This document shows, piece by piece, positions 54,413 through 64,000 of a stretch of DNA of 64,000 nt. Position 1 is the first letter of the stretch. The number at the start of each line of letters is the position of its first letter. The stretch lies in contig NC_065904.1 in assembly GCF_905147045.1 (NCBI RefSeq), forward strand, positions 10,788,001 to 10,852,000. Reading direction: 5' to 3'. The translations under genes were made by a program, and so were the position numbers. The DNA is from Nymphalis io (lineage: Eukaryota > Arthropoda > Insecta > Lepidoptera > Nymphalidae). A model generated the notes under the pieces. It was not told where the DNA came from and ran no database searches. It worked only from the letters and a program-made list of their open reading frames with translations.

Positions 54413-55203
54413 ATATTCGTTTATTTTCGTTTCGTTTCGTATTCGTGAACTCCAATTCTCATCTTATTACTTAATGATTCCAACTTCTGAGCGAATGTAC
54501 ATAAATCTTGCTACCAAGGTCGAGTGTGTTATAAAGATTACTACACTTTAATCTTGAGCTAAAATTACATTTCGATTGAGCTGAACTGTTTTCATGTCAA
54601 GTATCAATATTCGATAGTATTAATAATTATATCAACATTTATGTGAGTACCATTGACGTTTTTTTACATTTTGTTTTAACTCGTAGATAAAATAAAAACA
54701 AGAAATGTATAAATAGGTTTAATGATAGTTTTTTTTTTTAATAATACTTTTTTCATTAGAAAATGCAAAAATTCAGCTCAGTCGATTTGTAACTAAGATT
54801 TTGCACATTGAACTGACGCATAGTAAAAAGTAAAATTATATAATAAGGTTTTATATAACCTTATAAAACGATAAATTTATTAGATAGTTTTAGTGTTATT
54901 ACAATCATAATATTGAACAAACGGATAGACTCACAATTCGCGAACAAAAACAGCATTAAACGTAAATCAAAAGAAACCGAATTCCTCCCGGAAGTTATTC
55001 AGATTTGATCTTAGATTATGGGTCGGACAACGTTAGTTATCGCCATATTATGCGTTGAGACCATAATGTCCGAGAACACCGCGAAATATGGCAAATATAT
55101 GCGCGTGGAATGTTGGGAAGAAAATACTTTAAATATAAGATATTTTTACTTGTTTACTAAGATACAGCTTGTATAGCTTGCAATGGGAAACTCCTCGACT
55201 TGA
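54413..55203. other. Unique AT-rich sequence, no gene seen
   Basis: No feature recognised. A small foldback at 54843-54867 (ATAAGGTT/AACCTTAT) is probably incidental. Confidence 0.4.
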
Positions 55204-55552
55204 CTGCCTCGTTGGTCTAATGTCTAGATAAGGCCGCAGATCCCGAGCTCTTGGATGCAAACCACAGATTGGGATAATAACGAGATAATGGTTTTTTCGT
55301 CGAAGAATCTTAATAGCAGCCGGAGTCTGGAAGAGTTTGAACTTCCAACTTCCGGAAAGCCTGCCTCGGGAAGCACATAAAGCACATCAGTCCTGAGCCC
55401 GACCTCTTTCCGGTTGTGTCGGATTGCCGTTTCATCAGATTGTGAGATTGAGGGAATAGAGAGTGAATCTGTGTTTGGGCACAAACTTGTGCACTATAAT
55501 ATGTACTGCGCAGTTACTAAACTCTCTAAAATTGCCCGCCGTGGGCGAAATC
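55204..55552 (+). mobile_element. SINE D, full length, old
   Basis: CTGCCTCGTTGGTCTAATGT head and degraded box B (TTGGATGCAAACCACAG). Body GCCTGCCTCGGGAAGCACAT and GGTTGTGTCGGATTGCCG; 3' end ACTGCGCAGTTACTAAACTC and GCCGTGGGCGAAATC. Confidence 0.88.
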
Positions 55553-56219
55553 TTAGAATTTATAATACAACTTGTATATAATACAATTTAATTTCATTAT
55601 TAATGAGAATATAACCGAACGATAAGAATTCAAACCTTGTATTCTATTAGTCGTGTTACCTTCCTGAAGTACCAAGAAATATATTACAAGCTTATTTTGA
55701 CTTTTAATTGAACGCGAAAACAATATTTAAGAACACCTGTTATACTGAAAAATAGTTAACCGTTCATCGTAGCTTACATTTTTTATAATGTATATAAAAA
55801 ATCATTGTTTTTCTGTATTTAATGATGTTAATCTAAAATAAGCTGGCGTAAAAAATCGTGCTGAAAGTTAATTTTTTTATATATTTGTTAACATTTTTCC
55901 TCTCGACTGTACCGGACTCTAGATAATGTGGCAAGAAGTAAAAATGTTAGAGCTAGGTGCTAACGCTGTTTAAATCATAGAACAATTTATTTACTTTCTT
56001 ATCCGACAACCGCTGCGGTGTTTCTCGGAACATATTTTATAGAAATGTACTTTCGACAAAAGTTCATACGAACAGAATTTAGATTATTATATTTCTTAGA
56101 ATAATTCAAAACACATATGAACTTTAAAAATAAGAGATATAAGATAATTTTAATATAATGTTTACGTAATATTTTCAAGCGTAACGAAGTAACAGTAAAA
56201 TTTATCAATAATGAATATC
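55553..56219. other. Unique AT-rich sequence, no gene seen
   Basis: No feature recognised. Confidence 0.45.
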
Positions 56220-56283
56220 CTTCAATGTTAGTTAATATTTCTTACAATACTAATGTCTATGGGTGGTGGTGATCATCGCCTGT
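56220..56283 (+). mobile_element. Element B fragment
   Basis: TTAATATTTCTTACAATACT and AATGTCTATGGGTGGTGGTG match the 3' half of B. Confidence 0.6.
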
Positions 56284-56495
56284 AACCATATATCTATTTA
56301 GTAATAATTCATATATTAATATTTTAAGTAAGCATTAGAATTGGGAGTATCGCTTGAAATACAATAATGCCACAACAAAACCTTTCTTCCGTGCACTTTC
56401 ATTATTATATTCTTTTGAAATATCTATAGAGCTGTTATTACAATGAATTAAATTGAATTTTAATAAGTTATAAAATTCAAATCCGAAAGTTTTGA

Positions 56496-56752
56496 CGAGC
56501 CGGTTGGCGTGGTTGGTAGATACTTGCCTTTCACGCCGAAGGTTGGTTCGAATCCCACCCAGGACAGACATTTGTGTGCATGAATAAAATGCTGTTTGTC
56601 CTGAGTCTGGGTGTAATTATCTATTTAACTATGTATTACAAAAGAAAAGTAGTATATGTAGTATATCAGTTGTCTGGTTTCCATAGCACAAGCTTTGTAC
56701 AAGCTTAATTTGGGATCAGATGGTCGTGTGTGAAAAATGTCCCAGGATATAA
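56496..56752 (+). mobile_element. SINE E, full length
   Basis: GAGCCGGTTGGCGTGGTTGG head; box B GGTTCGAATCCCACCC with a short deletion before it. Ends CCCAGGATATAATTATAAAG, so the (ATT)n tail is nearly lost. Confidence 0.92.
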
Positions 56753-56978
56753 TTATAAAGACTGACGAGGAGGAAAAGAAATAGTCAATGTTTCTTTGTT
56801 CACAGAGATTGGAATAAAAAATGATCATAATTTACAAAAAACACCATCAATGATGTTAGAATTAAAACACTTTACGCTGTAAAAGGTCTTGAGTTTTTAA
56901 AAATTGATGTATTTATTAAACAATTATGTTGTACAGATGAATATTAGAAAAACGGCGGCTGCCACATTTTTATTGCAG

Positions 56979-57170
56979 GTGCCAAATGCTTTCATCAATA
57001 ATGATGTATTGTGCCTAAGAGCCGAGCTGGACGACAAGATCACGTGGATCGCAGGTATAATTCCAAACGAGCACCAAGAAGGATTGTATCCTAAGGAAAT
57101 CTACATATGCTGGATGAAGATTAGCCACATGTACAGGTGGACCCACACTGTAAAATCTTCTCCGAGATAA
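56979..57170 (+). CDS. Candidate 3'-terminal exon of an unidentified host gene
   Basis: A 63-codon open stretch follows a good splice-acceptor-like sequence (CCACATTTTTATTGCAG, ending 56978), starts in phase 0 with GTG, and ends TAA at 57168-57170. AATAAA occurs at 57203-57208, 33 bp later, a normal distance for a cleavage signal. The protein reads VPNAFINNDVLCLRAELDDK, ITWIAGIIPNEHQEGLYPKE, then IYICWMKISHMYRWTHTVKS and SPR. It is rich in W, C and H, is not low-complexity and matches no repeat family here. I cannot name the family; upstream exons were not found. It could also be a decayed transposon or retrocopy fragment. An internal GCAG/GTATAA at 57051-57060 could act as a donor. Confidence 0.4.
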   Translation: MPNAFINNDVLCLRAELDDKITWIAGIIPNEHQEGLYPKEIYICWMKISHMYRWTHTVKSSPR

Positions 57171-57225
57171 TGGGGCATTTATCTTATATCTTTATCTGAT
57201 TAAATAAAATAAATATTTTATATTA

Positions 57226-57671
57226 AATAAAAATGTGTCAGTATTAACGCATGTATATGGCAACGAAGTGAATTTACCATTTTTAATATAAAAATTAAAA
57301 TAGCAATTCACACAACTGCAGATTTGCTTTAAATTTATCAAAGGCGTATTAACGGCTCTATAAAGATACACTGTTCTCTGCTTTAGTTAAAATTAGCTCT
57401 GCACGTGACTTTGCGATTCCGCTAAATTATTCATAAGAGTATACGTATTTCACTGTACGGAACACTTTAATCTGGAACACGCCACAAGTGTTCGGGATAA
57501 TGTTTGAGAGTTGATCTGAATGTTCCAAGCATTTAAGTATATAGTTAACTTACTTATTACAGACGAGCTTTGCTTGTTGTTTCGTTCACATGGATTTAAG
57601 ATAATAAGTTATTAAATAAGTAAATGAAAACACAAATTCAAATTATGCTTATTTTTTTATGAAGCAGGGAG
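57226..57671. other. Unique AT-rich sequence, no gene seen
   Basis: No feature recognised. Confidence 0.4.
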
Positions 57672-57812
57672 TTCGGAAAAATGCGTCAGCTGGGAAAGTG
57701 ACCACAATCGCCGATAAACATTAGCTCTGTAGAAAATATTAACCATTCCTTGCATCGCCAATGCACCACAAATTCTAGGAACTAAGATGTTATGTTCCTT
57801 GTACCTGTAACT
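57672..57812 (-). mobile_element. Element B, old fragment
   Basis: AAAGTGACCACAATCGCCGA, ATTAACCATTCCTTGCATCG, CCAATGCACCACAAATTCTA and CTAAGATGTTATGTTCCTTG. Confidence 0.7.
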
Positions 57813-58080
57813 CATTCTAATATTGTTCTTTATTTTAAAAAGCATCTTTATAATATTATAATTTACTATTACTTTTTTTAATGGTATTAAAGGAGATTAA
57901 TAGAATTCACGATCTTAGTAACTTTATAATTTAAATTAAATTTGTGTAATGACGATATTATAATAAACAAAATTAAGTAATCACGCTCATATTTTGTATG
58001 ATGTGGGTTACATGTTTATAGCAGCAGTTATTTTATTTTGTCAAACAAATTTAAAATTTAATTTCTTGAAATAAATAATG

Positions 58081-58111
58081 CTATTATTATTATTATTATT
58101 ATTATTATATG
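58081..58111. repeat. (ATT)n microsatellite
   Basis: About ten ATT units. It may be the tail of a lost E-type element. Confidence 0.92.
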
Positions 58112-58267
58112 AATAATATTATAAAGTACATTAGAAATATACGAATTGTCATTGTCCTGTAAAAAATTTGTAGGTATTAAAAATGATGAACTTAAGCAAC
58201 CAGAAGCAACAAGAACAGTTTTAACCGAATCAATTTCGCTTAAATCAATATCTTCAACAAATAACAA
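58112..58267 (-). other. Minus-strand protein-like frame (weak)
   Basis: The frame reads FVEDIDLSEIDSVKTVLVAS followed by GCLSSSFLIPTNFLQDNDNS before running into the (AAT)n repeat. Its composition is protein-like and there is a good branch/acceptor-like TTTTTTACAG inside. I recognise no family. It may be an exon or a transposase scrap. Confidence 0.2.
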
Positions 58268-58312
58268 TCAGAATCATTGTATCTCTTATTTCTAAAATAT
58301 TATTCGTCTCAG

Positions 58313-58465
58313 ACTCAAGACACAGTGAGCACAGTGTCGAATTCTCGCCACGTCCCGCGCAAGCCCCGCACAGACCGTGAAGTATCAGCGCAGATGCGAT
58401 TAAATTGGAAAACATTCACTCAATTTCCTGCCCGAAAGGGGATCTGGCCTCTGTCGAGTTTGTAG
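58313..58465 (+). other. Candidate exon, GC-rich (weak)
   Basis: A 50-codon open stretch follows the acceptor-like ATTATTCGTCTCAG (ending 58312), starts in phase 0 and ends TAG at 58463-58465. It reads TQDTVSTVSNSRHVPRKPRT, DREVSAQMRLNWKTFTQFPA and then RKGIWPLSSL. Codons are GC-rich compared with the region. There is no recognised domain. The open frame upstream of the acceptor has no convincing ATG context. Confidence 0.25.
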
Positions 58466-59245
58466 TACTGTTTACAAAAAAGTTAGTAAAATTTTTGCCC
58501 TCGTCTATATGTATGAAATTCATTATAAGCTGCGATAAAAGTCTCAGTAATTTCGCTTTTTAATATTTATTTAAACAATGATACGTAAATAAATAATTTT
58601 ATTATTATCCATGTAACAAAAATATAATGCTACAAAAGGGCTTTTACTTACAAAGTATTTTTCTATATGTCCAAAATAAGGATTAAAAACACTGCGTAGT
58701 TCGTTATATTTTCATATTTATTTTTGCAACAGTACACAATCCACGATGCACTCGCTATACACTGACAAATCCACGCAGAGTAGCCAATGGCAAGACGTAT
58801 TTGCTGACGCTACTCCGTTGGCAATTTATTGGTAAAAGCTAGGTTTTCAAATTACCTAACGTTTCTTCTACTGAATTGATTTGTTACTCCTTTATATTGA
58901 CTGAATTATTAAAGAACCTTTAGTGAAAAGGTTTTTAACTGTATTGTTTTCATATAAAGAAGGCAAACGAGGAATTAAAAATCTCAGGCATTAAGTCACG
59001 TTTTATATATGATACCAACTGTGATAATTTACGTTTGATGAAAAAGAGTAACTATAAAGTTTCTCGATGGTTCTCCAGGGTATATTTTTTTTAAGAGGAC
59101 AAACAATGGTAGACACAATATCACGTGAAAATGGTAAATATACTACCACACGTAGCTTCAGTATGCACTATCACATTACACAATAAATATTAGATTAACA
59201 GTAAACATTAATTAAAATTTATATTTCGAACCAATTTTAATTTAG
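58466..59245. other. Unique AT-rich sequence, no gene seen
   Basis: 58740-58830 is less AT-rich, with AGTAGCCAATGGCAAGACG and CGCTACTCCGTTGGCAA; no assignment. Confidence 0.35.
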
Positions 59246-59277
59246 AGATTATTAACTGTCTATGTAGTTAATAATCT
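59246..59277. repeat. Perfect 12-bp inverted repeat
   Basis: AGATTATTAACT (59246-59257) and AGTTAATAATCT (59266-59277), with an 8-bp loop. Confidence 0.88.
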
Positions 59278-59372
59278 ATTTGAATATGTATATTTTTAAT
59301 ATTGATTTGGATTTTTGTAGTTGAATATAAATAGTATTTTTTTTCATCTTTCGAACTATGTGTTTGCCCATG

Positions 59373-59495
59373 TTCTATCAGTTATTCTGCCAACAAACAG
59401 ATACTTTGTATTGCTGTGCTCAATTGTATGTGAACCACTGTAATTACAGGCATAAGGGACTCTCATGGCTTGCAGCACATTGACGGTGAAAAAGT
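59373..59495 (+). mobile_element. Element B fragment
   Basis: GTTATTCTGCCAACAAACAG, TTTGTATTGCTGTGCTCAAT and CTGTAATTACAGGCATAAGG. Confidence 0.65.
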
Positions 59496-59867
59496 GGTTT
59501 ATACTTGTTATCCATCCGCTCATCTGCTTCAATAAAATAAACAAAGTAAACTATAGTTATAAGTATGGGATATAAAATAGAGAGTTAAGTTATAAATACT
59601 CAAATGTGTATAACAATAATTGTTTTGTTTGAACAATTTAAATTAAAAGCAAATGTTGTTTCTACTAAATTACTATATTTTTTTATCAGGCGCTGTATAT
59701 AAATATTTTCTGTTAAATCAACACAACCTACAAATTGAAAACATGGTAGCTGTTTTGTAATATAATAATACAAAAAAATAAAAATAAACGAGTATTGATA
59801 TAAAGTTTTGATAATTGCCTCTTAAATAATATTTTTGTTTATTTAGTATTTTTAATATTTGCAATCC

Positions 59868-60005
59868 TTACTAACGTTATAAAGGTAAAAGTGATTTTGT
59901 TTGTTATACTTTCTCGTCCTATTAAACGGATCATTATAATAATTTTGAATACACCTTAACGTGGGTACGGAAAAGGACATAAGGTGCAATTCCCAAAGGT
60001 GTTCT
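59868..60005 (+). repeat. Family H repeat, 5' end
   Basis: TTACTAACGTTATAAAGGTA, AAGTGATTTTGTTTGTTATA and CTATTAAACGGATCATTATA, then GGGTACGGAAAAGGACATAA. Confidence 0.6.
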
Positions 60006-60166
60006 TTTATCTATAAATACTGATATATATAGTCGTTTTTTTAAGTTACTTCATATACCAGTCATTTCATATACGCTGTCTGAAATACGGAGTAGGACAT
60101 ACGATACTTAAGACCTACGTCTCCCATAGGCGAAACCATGGGCGGAAATAAGTGAAGTAAAGTAAC

Positions 60167-60373
60167 AGTCAGTAATTATCCCACTGCTGGGCTTAGGTCT
60201 TCTTTCCTTTTGGCACATATGACTTTTATTTGATACATGCGTTTTCTCACGATGTTATTTTCTTTCTTTCACTGTCAATCATGAAAATATTTATGAACAT
60301 AGATTTTTAGATTCGAATCCGCAATTTTCAGTTGACAATCTACGTATTGTAACCATTGAGTCATCTTGTCTCT
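60167..60373 (-). mobile_element. SINE A, old copy
   Basis: GTAATTATCCCACTGCTGGG, GATACATGCGTTTTCTCACG and TTAGATTCGAATCCGCAATT; degraded head CATTGAGTCATCTTGTC. Confidence 0.72.
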
Positions 60374-60469
60374 TTACAATATATTTACAGCTGGTGTGAA
60401 TAATTTGAATGTGGTGATGGTAGTTTACAGCTCTTCATCTTCGATCTAAGTTTCAGCTTTTTTATTATT

Positions 60470-60787
60470 AGAATTGGTAGGCTGTCTAGCAAATGGGCTA
60501 CATGATGATAAGTGGCCATCACCGCCCATAGACACTGTCGCCATTGTAACCATTAATCGTCCCTTATATCAATGCGCTAACAATCTTGGGAATTATATTG
60601 TTATGTCCCTTGTGCCTGTAATTACACTGGTTTACTCACCCTTCAAACCGGAGCACAACAATACCAAGTACTGCTGTTGTAACCAGAACATAAGCTGAAG
60701 AAAGTTAAAGAAGTATTGCTGTTTGGCGGGAGAACGTGTAATGAGTGGTTGTTACCGAAACAGGTTTGCACGAAGTTCTACCGCCAA
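60470..60787 (-). mobile_element. Element B with a 44-bp insertion
   Basis: GAATTGGTAGGCTGTCTAGC to GGTTTGCACGAAGTTCTACC. A 44-bp insertion is bounded by AAGTACTGCTGTT (60666-60678) and AAGTATTGCTGTT (60710-60722). Confidence 0.85.
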
Positions 60788-60789
60788 GG

Positions 60790-61158
60790 TAAGCTATTGT
60801 ATAGCTATTTGTAATTAAATAAAAATAGTAAAACAATGTAATATATATATTTTTAAATACACCCATCGTTCTCACAAAATATACAAATTTTAATTAAAAT
60901 TTCAATCGATTCGAAAATAACCAAAGCGTGACACGATAATTTTAAAATATCAACCCTTAAAATAATGGATGCCGTTTCATCGGGGTTTTTGTTAAGCAAT
61001 GACATAACCGCGTGTTTGTTAAACAAATACATTTGTTTATACAGCGCGATGCAGTTGCGCGTATATTAAGTCAATTTATTAGTTTGCATTTCCATACCGC
61101 TTATAAAATAACAAGTGGGCACGTGTGGGCAAACGACTTCACTGTTAAAGTAAAGAAA
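60790..61158. other. Unique AT-rich sequence, no gene seen
   Basis: No feature recognised. Confidence 0.4.
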
Positions 61159-61317
61159 CAGCCTGTAAATGTCCCACTGCTAGGCTAAGGCTTCAACCGT
61201 CAAGCATAAGATGAATTATAAATACAAATTAAGCACATGAAAATTCAGTGGTGCTTGCCCGGGGTTGAACCCACGATCATCGGTTAAGATTCATGCGTTC
61301 CATCCATCTCGGCTTAT
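61159..61317 (-). mobile_element. SINE A with large internal deletion
   Basis: ACAGCCTGTAAATGTCCCAC joins directly to GGCTTCAACCGTCAAGCATA, then TGCTTGCCCGGGGTTGAACC and CATCCATCTCGGCTT. Confidence 0.9.
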
Positions 61318-61383
61318 TTATAGAGGAAAATTAAAATGTTAAATTCGTTAATTAATTCAATAGGACTATTCCATAAGCTATGG

Positions 61384-61548
61384 CAAGTGAGACAGTGTTA
61401 CTATAGTCGTACAAGGGCATTGTAGTACCTAAAGCGGATTTGCGATGTAATGGATGGTTTTTTTTTGCCAAAGTCTATGGGTGGTGACTGCTTAACACCA
61501 GGTGGCCCATTTGTCAATGTCAATCTGTCTACCGATTTTAAATAAAAA
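61384..61548 (+). mobile_element. Element B, old copy
   Basis: AAGTGAGACAGTGTTACTAT, AAGTCTATGGGTGGTGACTG and CACCAGGTGGCCCATTTGTC. Confidence 0.72.
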
Positions 61549-62001
61549 TAAAACCTTAAAATTATTATTGCTTTCTCCTATGGGTTGTAGCGTAATCTTA
61601 TATAGTCTATATTCTTGTTCAAGTATGGCCTACATAACGCAAAAGTTTTGTTAAAAAGGACTCATGGATCCTGAAACCAACAAACGATGACGATGATGAG
61701 ATGATGAAATTCATAATAAAAATAATATACCAATTATTCCACATCGAACTTTAGGTTGAGTTATATCTCGTTCCAATGATTATGGCTATTTTAACCACAA
61801 AATCCGGGTTGAATCATAATCATATTCAAGTTCGTAGGTCCTTGTTAGATCTGAGATAGTTTTTTATTATAAAAAATGCATTCAAATATTTATTATTGTT
61901 TTGATCTGTATATGCCGATAAAGCCTGATGATAAGAAATTAATGCCAAAAATCTCACTCGCAATCGCAGTGGGACTACAAGAGTTTGCGAGCCGAACCGA
62001 A
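61549..62001. other. Unique AT-rich sequence, no gene seen
   Basis: A GATGACGATGATGAGATGAT string at 61688-61707 may be an old GAT-type LINE tail. No coding frame. Confidence 0.35.
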
Positions 62002-62032
62002 ACAGCCTGTGAATGTCCCACTGCTGGGCTAT
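62002..62032 (-). mobile_element. SINE A 3' end, 31 bp
   Basis: ACAGCCTGTGAATGTCCCAC and TGCTGGGCTAT; then unrelated sequence. The shortest copy seen. Confidence 0.8.
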
Positions 62033-62247
62033 ATATGAATAGTGTGAGAAGCAACGAATGAGAGAAAAAAAAATAAAGTAAGATATTGAAAGAAGGAAAG
62101 AAAGAAGAACAATTTAAGTGTATTTATATGATGAATCAATTTTCAGATACGATGGTTGTTTTTTTATAGCTTTTATTTAATTTTTAATCAACACGCTAGT
62201 AGACTATTTTTCTATTTACCTTTTTCATTACGTTTAAACCGTTTTTT

Positions 62248-62594
62248 TTATATGCGCCGGGAGGGCAAATGACTCTACTCCACCTGATGGTTAGTGGTAG
62301 TAGAGTCCAAACGCGACGACGGCCAGTACAGTTGGGAAGAATGTTCTGTACTAGCCGTCCCCGCCTTGCCGTCCCGCAAGATTCCTCTTCACGCCTCGTT
62401 TGAAGGAACCCGGGTTGTAAGAGGAGGGGAACACGTGAGCTGGTAAGGAATTCCATTTTTTGGTAGTGCGACAAAGAAAGGAGTTGCCAAATTTCTTTGT
62501 GCGCGATGGAATTGATATCACAGTTAGGCGGTGACATCGAGAACCAGTTCGCGTGGACTTAAGAAGAAAACTCGCGTGGACTTAAGAAGGAAAA
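62248..62594 (-). mobile_element. LINE C, 3' end, with terminal duplication
   Basis: Minus orientation: T-rich start, GCGCCGGGAGGGCAAATGAC, the 3' UTR, and the C-terminal coding part back to CATCGAGAACCAGTTCGCG. At the truncated 5' end a 23-bp unit (TCGCGTGGACTTAAGAAG plus AAAAC) is repeated in tandem (62549-62571, 62572-62594). Confidence 0.92.
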
Positions 62595-63099
62595 ACATAA
62601 ATATATATCATTTTAAACTATAACTGTTGTTTGTTACCGATTTAATCTTTAAAGTATTTATACTTAAAGTCAACATAAATCCTTTTGAAAATCGTTTAAA
62701 ACCAGTGTATACTCTTCCTGCAATTAACATTAGCTGTAAATGTCGCGACTACAGCGCGCACGCGACCACGATTGATTTTTATACCCGCCACAAATTTATA
62801 CCATTTGCACCCTTTGCACGACTGAAATTAAGATTGAATTGGTATAATTTATAAACTTTATACCGCAATATCTATGTAGTATAATAATAGGATTTTTAGC
62901 ATTGCCGATTAAATATTTTAATAATTAAGGTATGTTACACATTACAATATCGTGTAGAATTGACAGTTCGAATTGGTGGTGGTGCTTTAAAATAATTATA
63001 AGAGGTTACTTGGATAAAGAATATTTGGAGTTTACAATTTTCTTTAAGAATAATATTAATTTTATTACTCTGTGCTCCAAATTTCGTTTACCGAGGCTG
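62595..63099. other. Unique sequence, no gene seen
   Basis: A GC-richer patch at 62740-62820 (GTCGCGACTACAGCGCGCAC) is open on the plus strand, but I see no family or splice signal. Confidence 0.35.
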
Positions 63100-63270
63100 T
63101 AGGGAACTGTTGTGTATACAAACATAGGTACTGTCAATAATTCCTTAGTCTCATAATCCGATGGGACAGCAATCCGACATGACCGGAGCGAGTTCAAGCG
63201 CACGGGCGACTTTACTTGCTTACTGCACGCTAATATTAACTTACTAACTCTAGGCTGATACTGAGAACAA
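63100..63270 (-). mobile_element. SINE D body, interrupted by B
   Basis: CTCATAATCCGATGGGACAG, CAATCCGACATGACCGGAGC and TAGGCTGATACTGAGAAC match D, which then breaks off at element B. Confidence 0.78.
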
Positions 63271-63588
63271 AATGGTAGAGATATCCAATGTGGTGAGTAC
63301 GTACCACCCACTCATCAGATATTCTACCGCAAAACAGCAGTACTTGGTATTGTTGAGTTCCGGTTTGAAGGGTGAGTGAGCCAGTGTAATTTATTGTAAT
63401 GTTATATATTAGTTGTAAGTGTAATTTCAGGCACAAGGGACATAACATCTTAGTTCTCAAGGTTGGTGGCGCATTGGTGATGTAAGCCATGGTTAAAATT
63501 TCATAAATTTATGTCTATGGGCGTTGTTTACCACCTACCATCAGGTGGCCCATATGCTCGTCCGCCTTCTTATTCTATAAAAAAAAAA
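63271..63588 (+). mobile_element. Element B, full length with a small duplication
   Basis: GTACGTACCACCCACTCATC to CGTCCGCCTTCTTATTCTAT and an A tail. A 36-bp insertion is flanked by AGTGTAATTT copies (63383 and ~63418). Confidence 0.9.
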
Positions 63589-63594
63589 CTTTGG

Positions 63595-63655
63595 ACCGAC
63601 TTGGAATTTCAATCCAACACCTGCAGCATTGCATTCTCGTAAGTCCATTTGACCA
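63595..63655 (-). mobile_element. Probable SINE D head, degraded
   Basis: GGAATTTCAATCCAACACCT, GCAGCATTGCATTCTCG and TTTGACCAACAAGAC follow the order of the D head read backwards (box B, CTGCAG, GACCAACGAG). Together with 63100-63270 it would be one D interrupted by B. Confidence 0.5.
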
Positions 63656-64000
63656 ACAAGACTCAACCGTGCAATATATATAAATACTATCACTGATACA
63701 AAATTGAAATCCCTAAGCCAAGTCTTAAATAAACATCACAGTTCAAACGAAAGTGCCACTTCGAGCGAATAATTTACAGTATTTTTTTAAACTAAACTAG
63801 TTTACTTAAATTATATAACATTACCGTGTTAAGTTTGAGACTTAAGTTATTGCGTCAGGTTTAATGGTATTTATTCATTTTGCTTTTAACATTTAACTAA
63901 AGGATTAGACGGCTACGTATACAACATTTCTTTCTGCAAACTAAACAAATTGTCCTTTCATTTCATTCGTTAGTTTCACTCGGAGTAATCTTCTTTAGGA
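63656..64000. other. Unique AT-rich sequence, no gene seen
   Basis: No feature recognised to the window edge. Confidence 0.4.

Noticed and set aside
1..64000. CRISPR array, phage, operon or other prokaryotic system
   Set aside because: No regularly spaced repeats, no dense coding, and the repeat families are of insect type.

Overview
The window looks like gene-poor nuclear DNA from an insect, most probably a moth or butterfly (Lepidoptera). This is judged from its interspersed repeats: several tRNA-headed SINE families, a CR1/Jockey-like LINE, A-tailed short elements and LINE tails of the TTGACTTTGAC type, all set in AT-rich sequence. I found no operon, CRISPR array, rRNA gene, true tRNA gene or complete protein-coding gene. 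The species cannot be named from the sequence alone.

Repeat families, named here for convenience. A: ~300-bp SINE with a tRNA-like head (about 30 copies or fragments). B: ~280-bp A-tailed element starting GTGGTAGGGCTTTGTGC (26 copies or fragments). C: LINE with a CR1/Jockey-like reverse transcriptase; two coding-bearing copies (2996-3673 and 36447-38119) and four 3' fragments. D: ~350-bp tRNA-headed SINE. E: ~260-bp tRNA-headed SINE ending in (ATT)n. F: LINE 3' ends of the AAAGATTTTTGACTTTGAC type. G: a two-copy repeat carrying a short reading frame. H: ends of a short non-autonomous element (ATTATAAATGCGAAAG-like start). One further fragment, at 45706-46574, is the RNase H part of an I/Jockey-like LINE.

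Layout. 1-4 kb: sparse repeats, then a LINE C copy nested in a SINE D. 4-9 kb: two SINE A copies, a SINE E apparently nested in a SINE D, and B fragments. 10-14 kb: a run of B copies, one nested in a SINE A, then a 206-bp element with a 16-bp target duplication (14273-14510). 15-25 kb: dense A, B and D copies, with one repeat-free segment at 17.8-18.2 kb. 25-36 kb: AT-rich, repeat-poor sequence with scattered old copies. 36.4-38.1 kb: the longest coding relic, a 5'-truncated LINE C with one internal stop. 38-45 kb: mostly unique AT-rich DNA. 45.2-47 kb: a cluster of E, C tail, RNase H relic and B. 47-54 kb: long unique AT-rich blocks. 54-64 kb: old nested SINEs and the best host-exon candidates (56979-57170 and 58313-58465).

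How it works together. The coding signal is almost all from retroelements, and the non-autonomous families depend on LINE enzymes. The 3' tail of LINE C and that of element B share a motif (ACTTACCATCAGGTGG, then a pyrimidine-rich stretch and TATAAAA), which suggests that a C-like LINE may mobilise B. Several SINE A copies keep exact 10-13-bp target duplications, two of them on 5'-truncated copies, so insertion by target-primed reverse transcription is visible directly. No new biological system is demonstrated. The items most worth checking are the 14.3-kb element, the exon candidates near 57-58 kb and the perfect hairpins.
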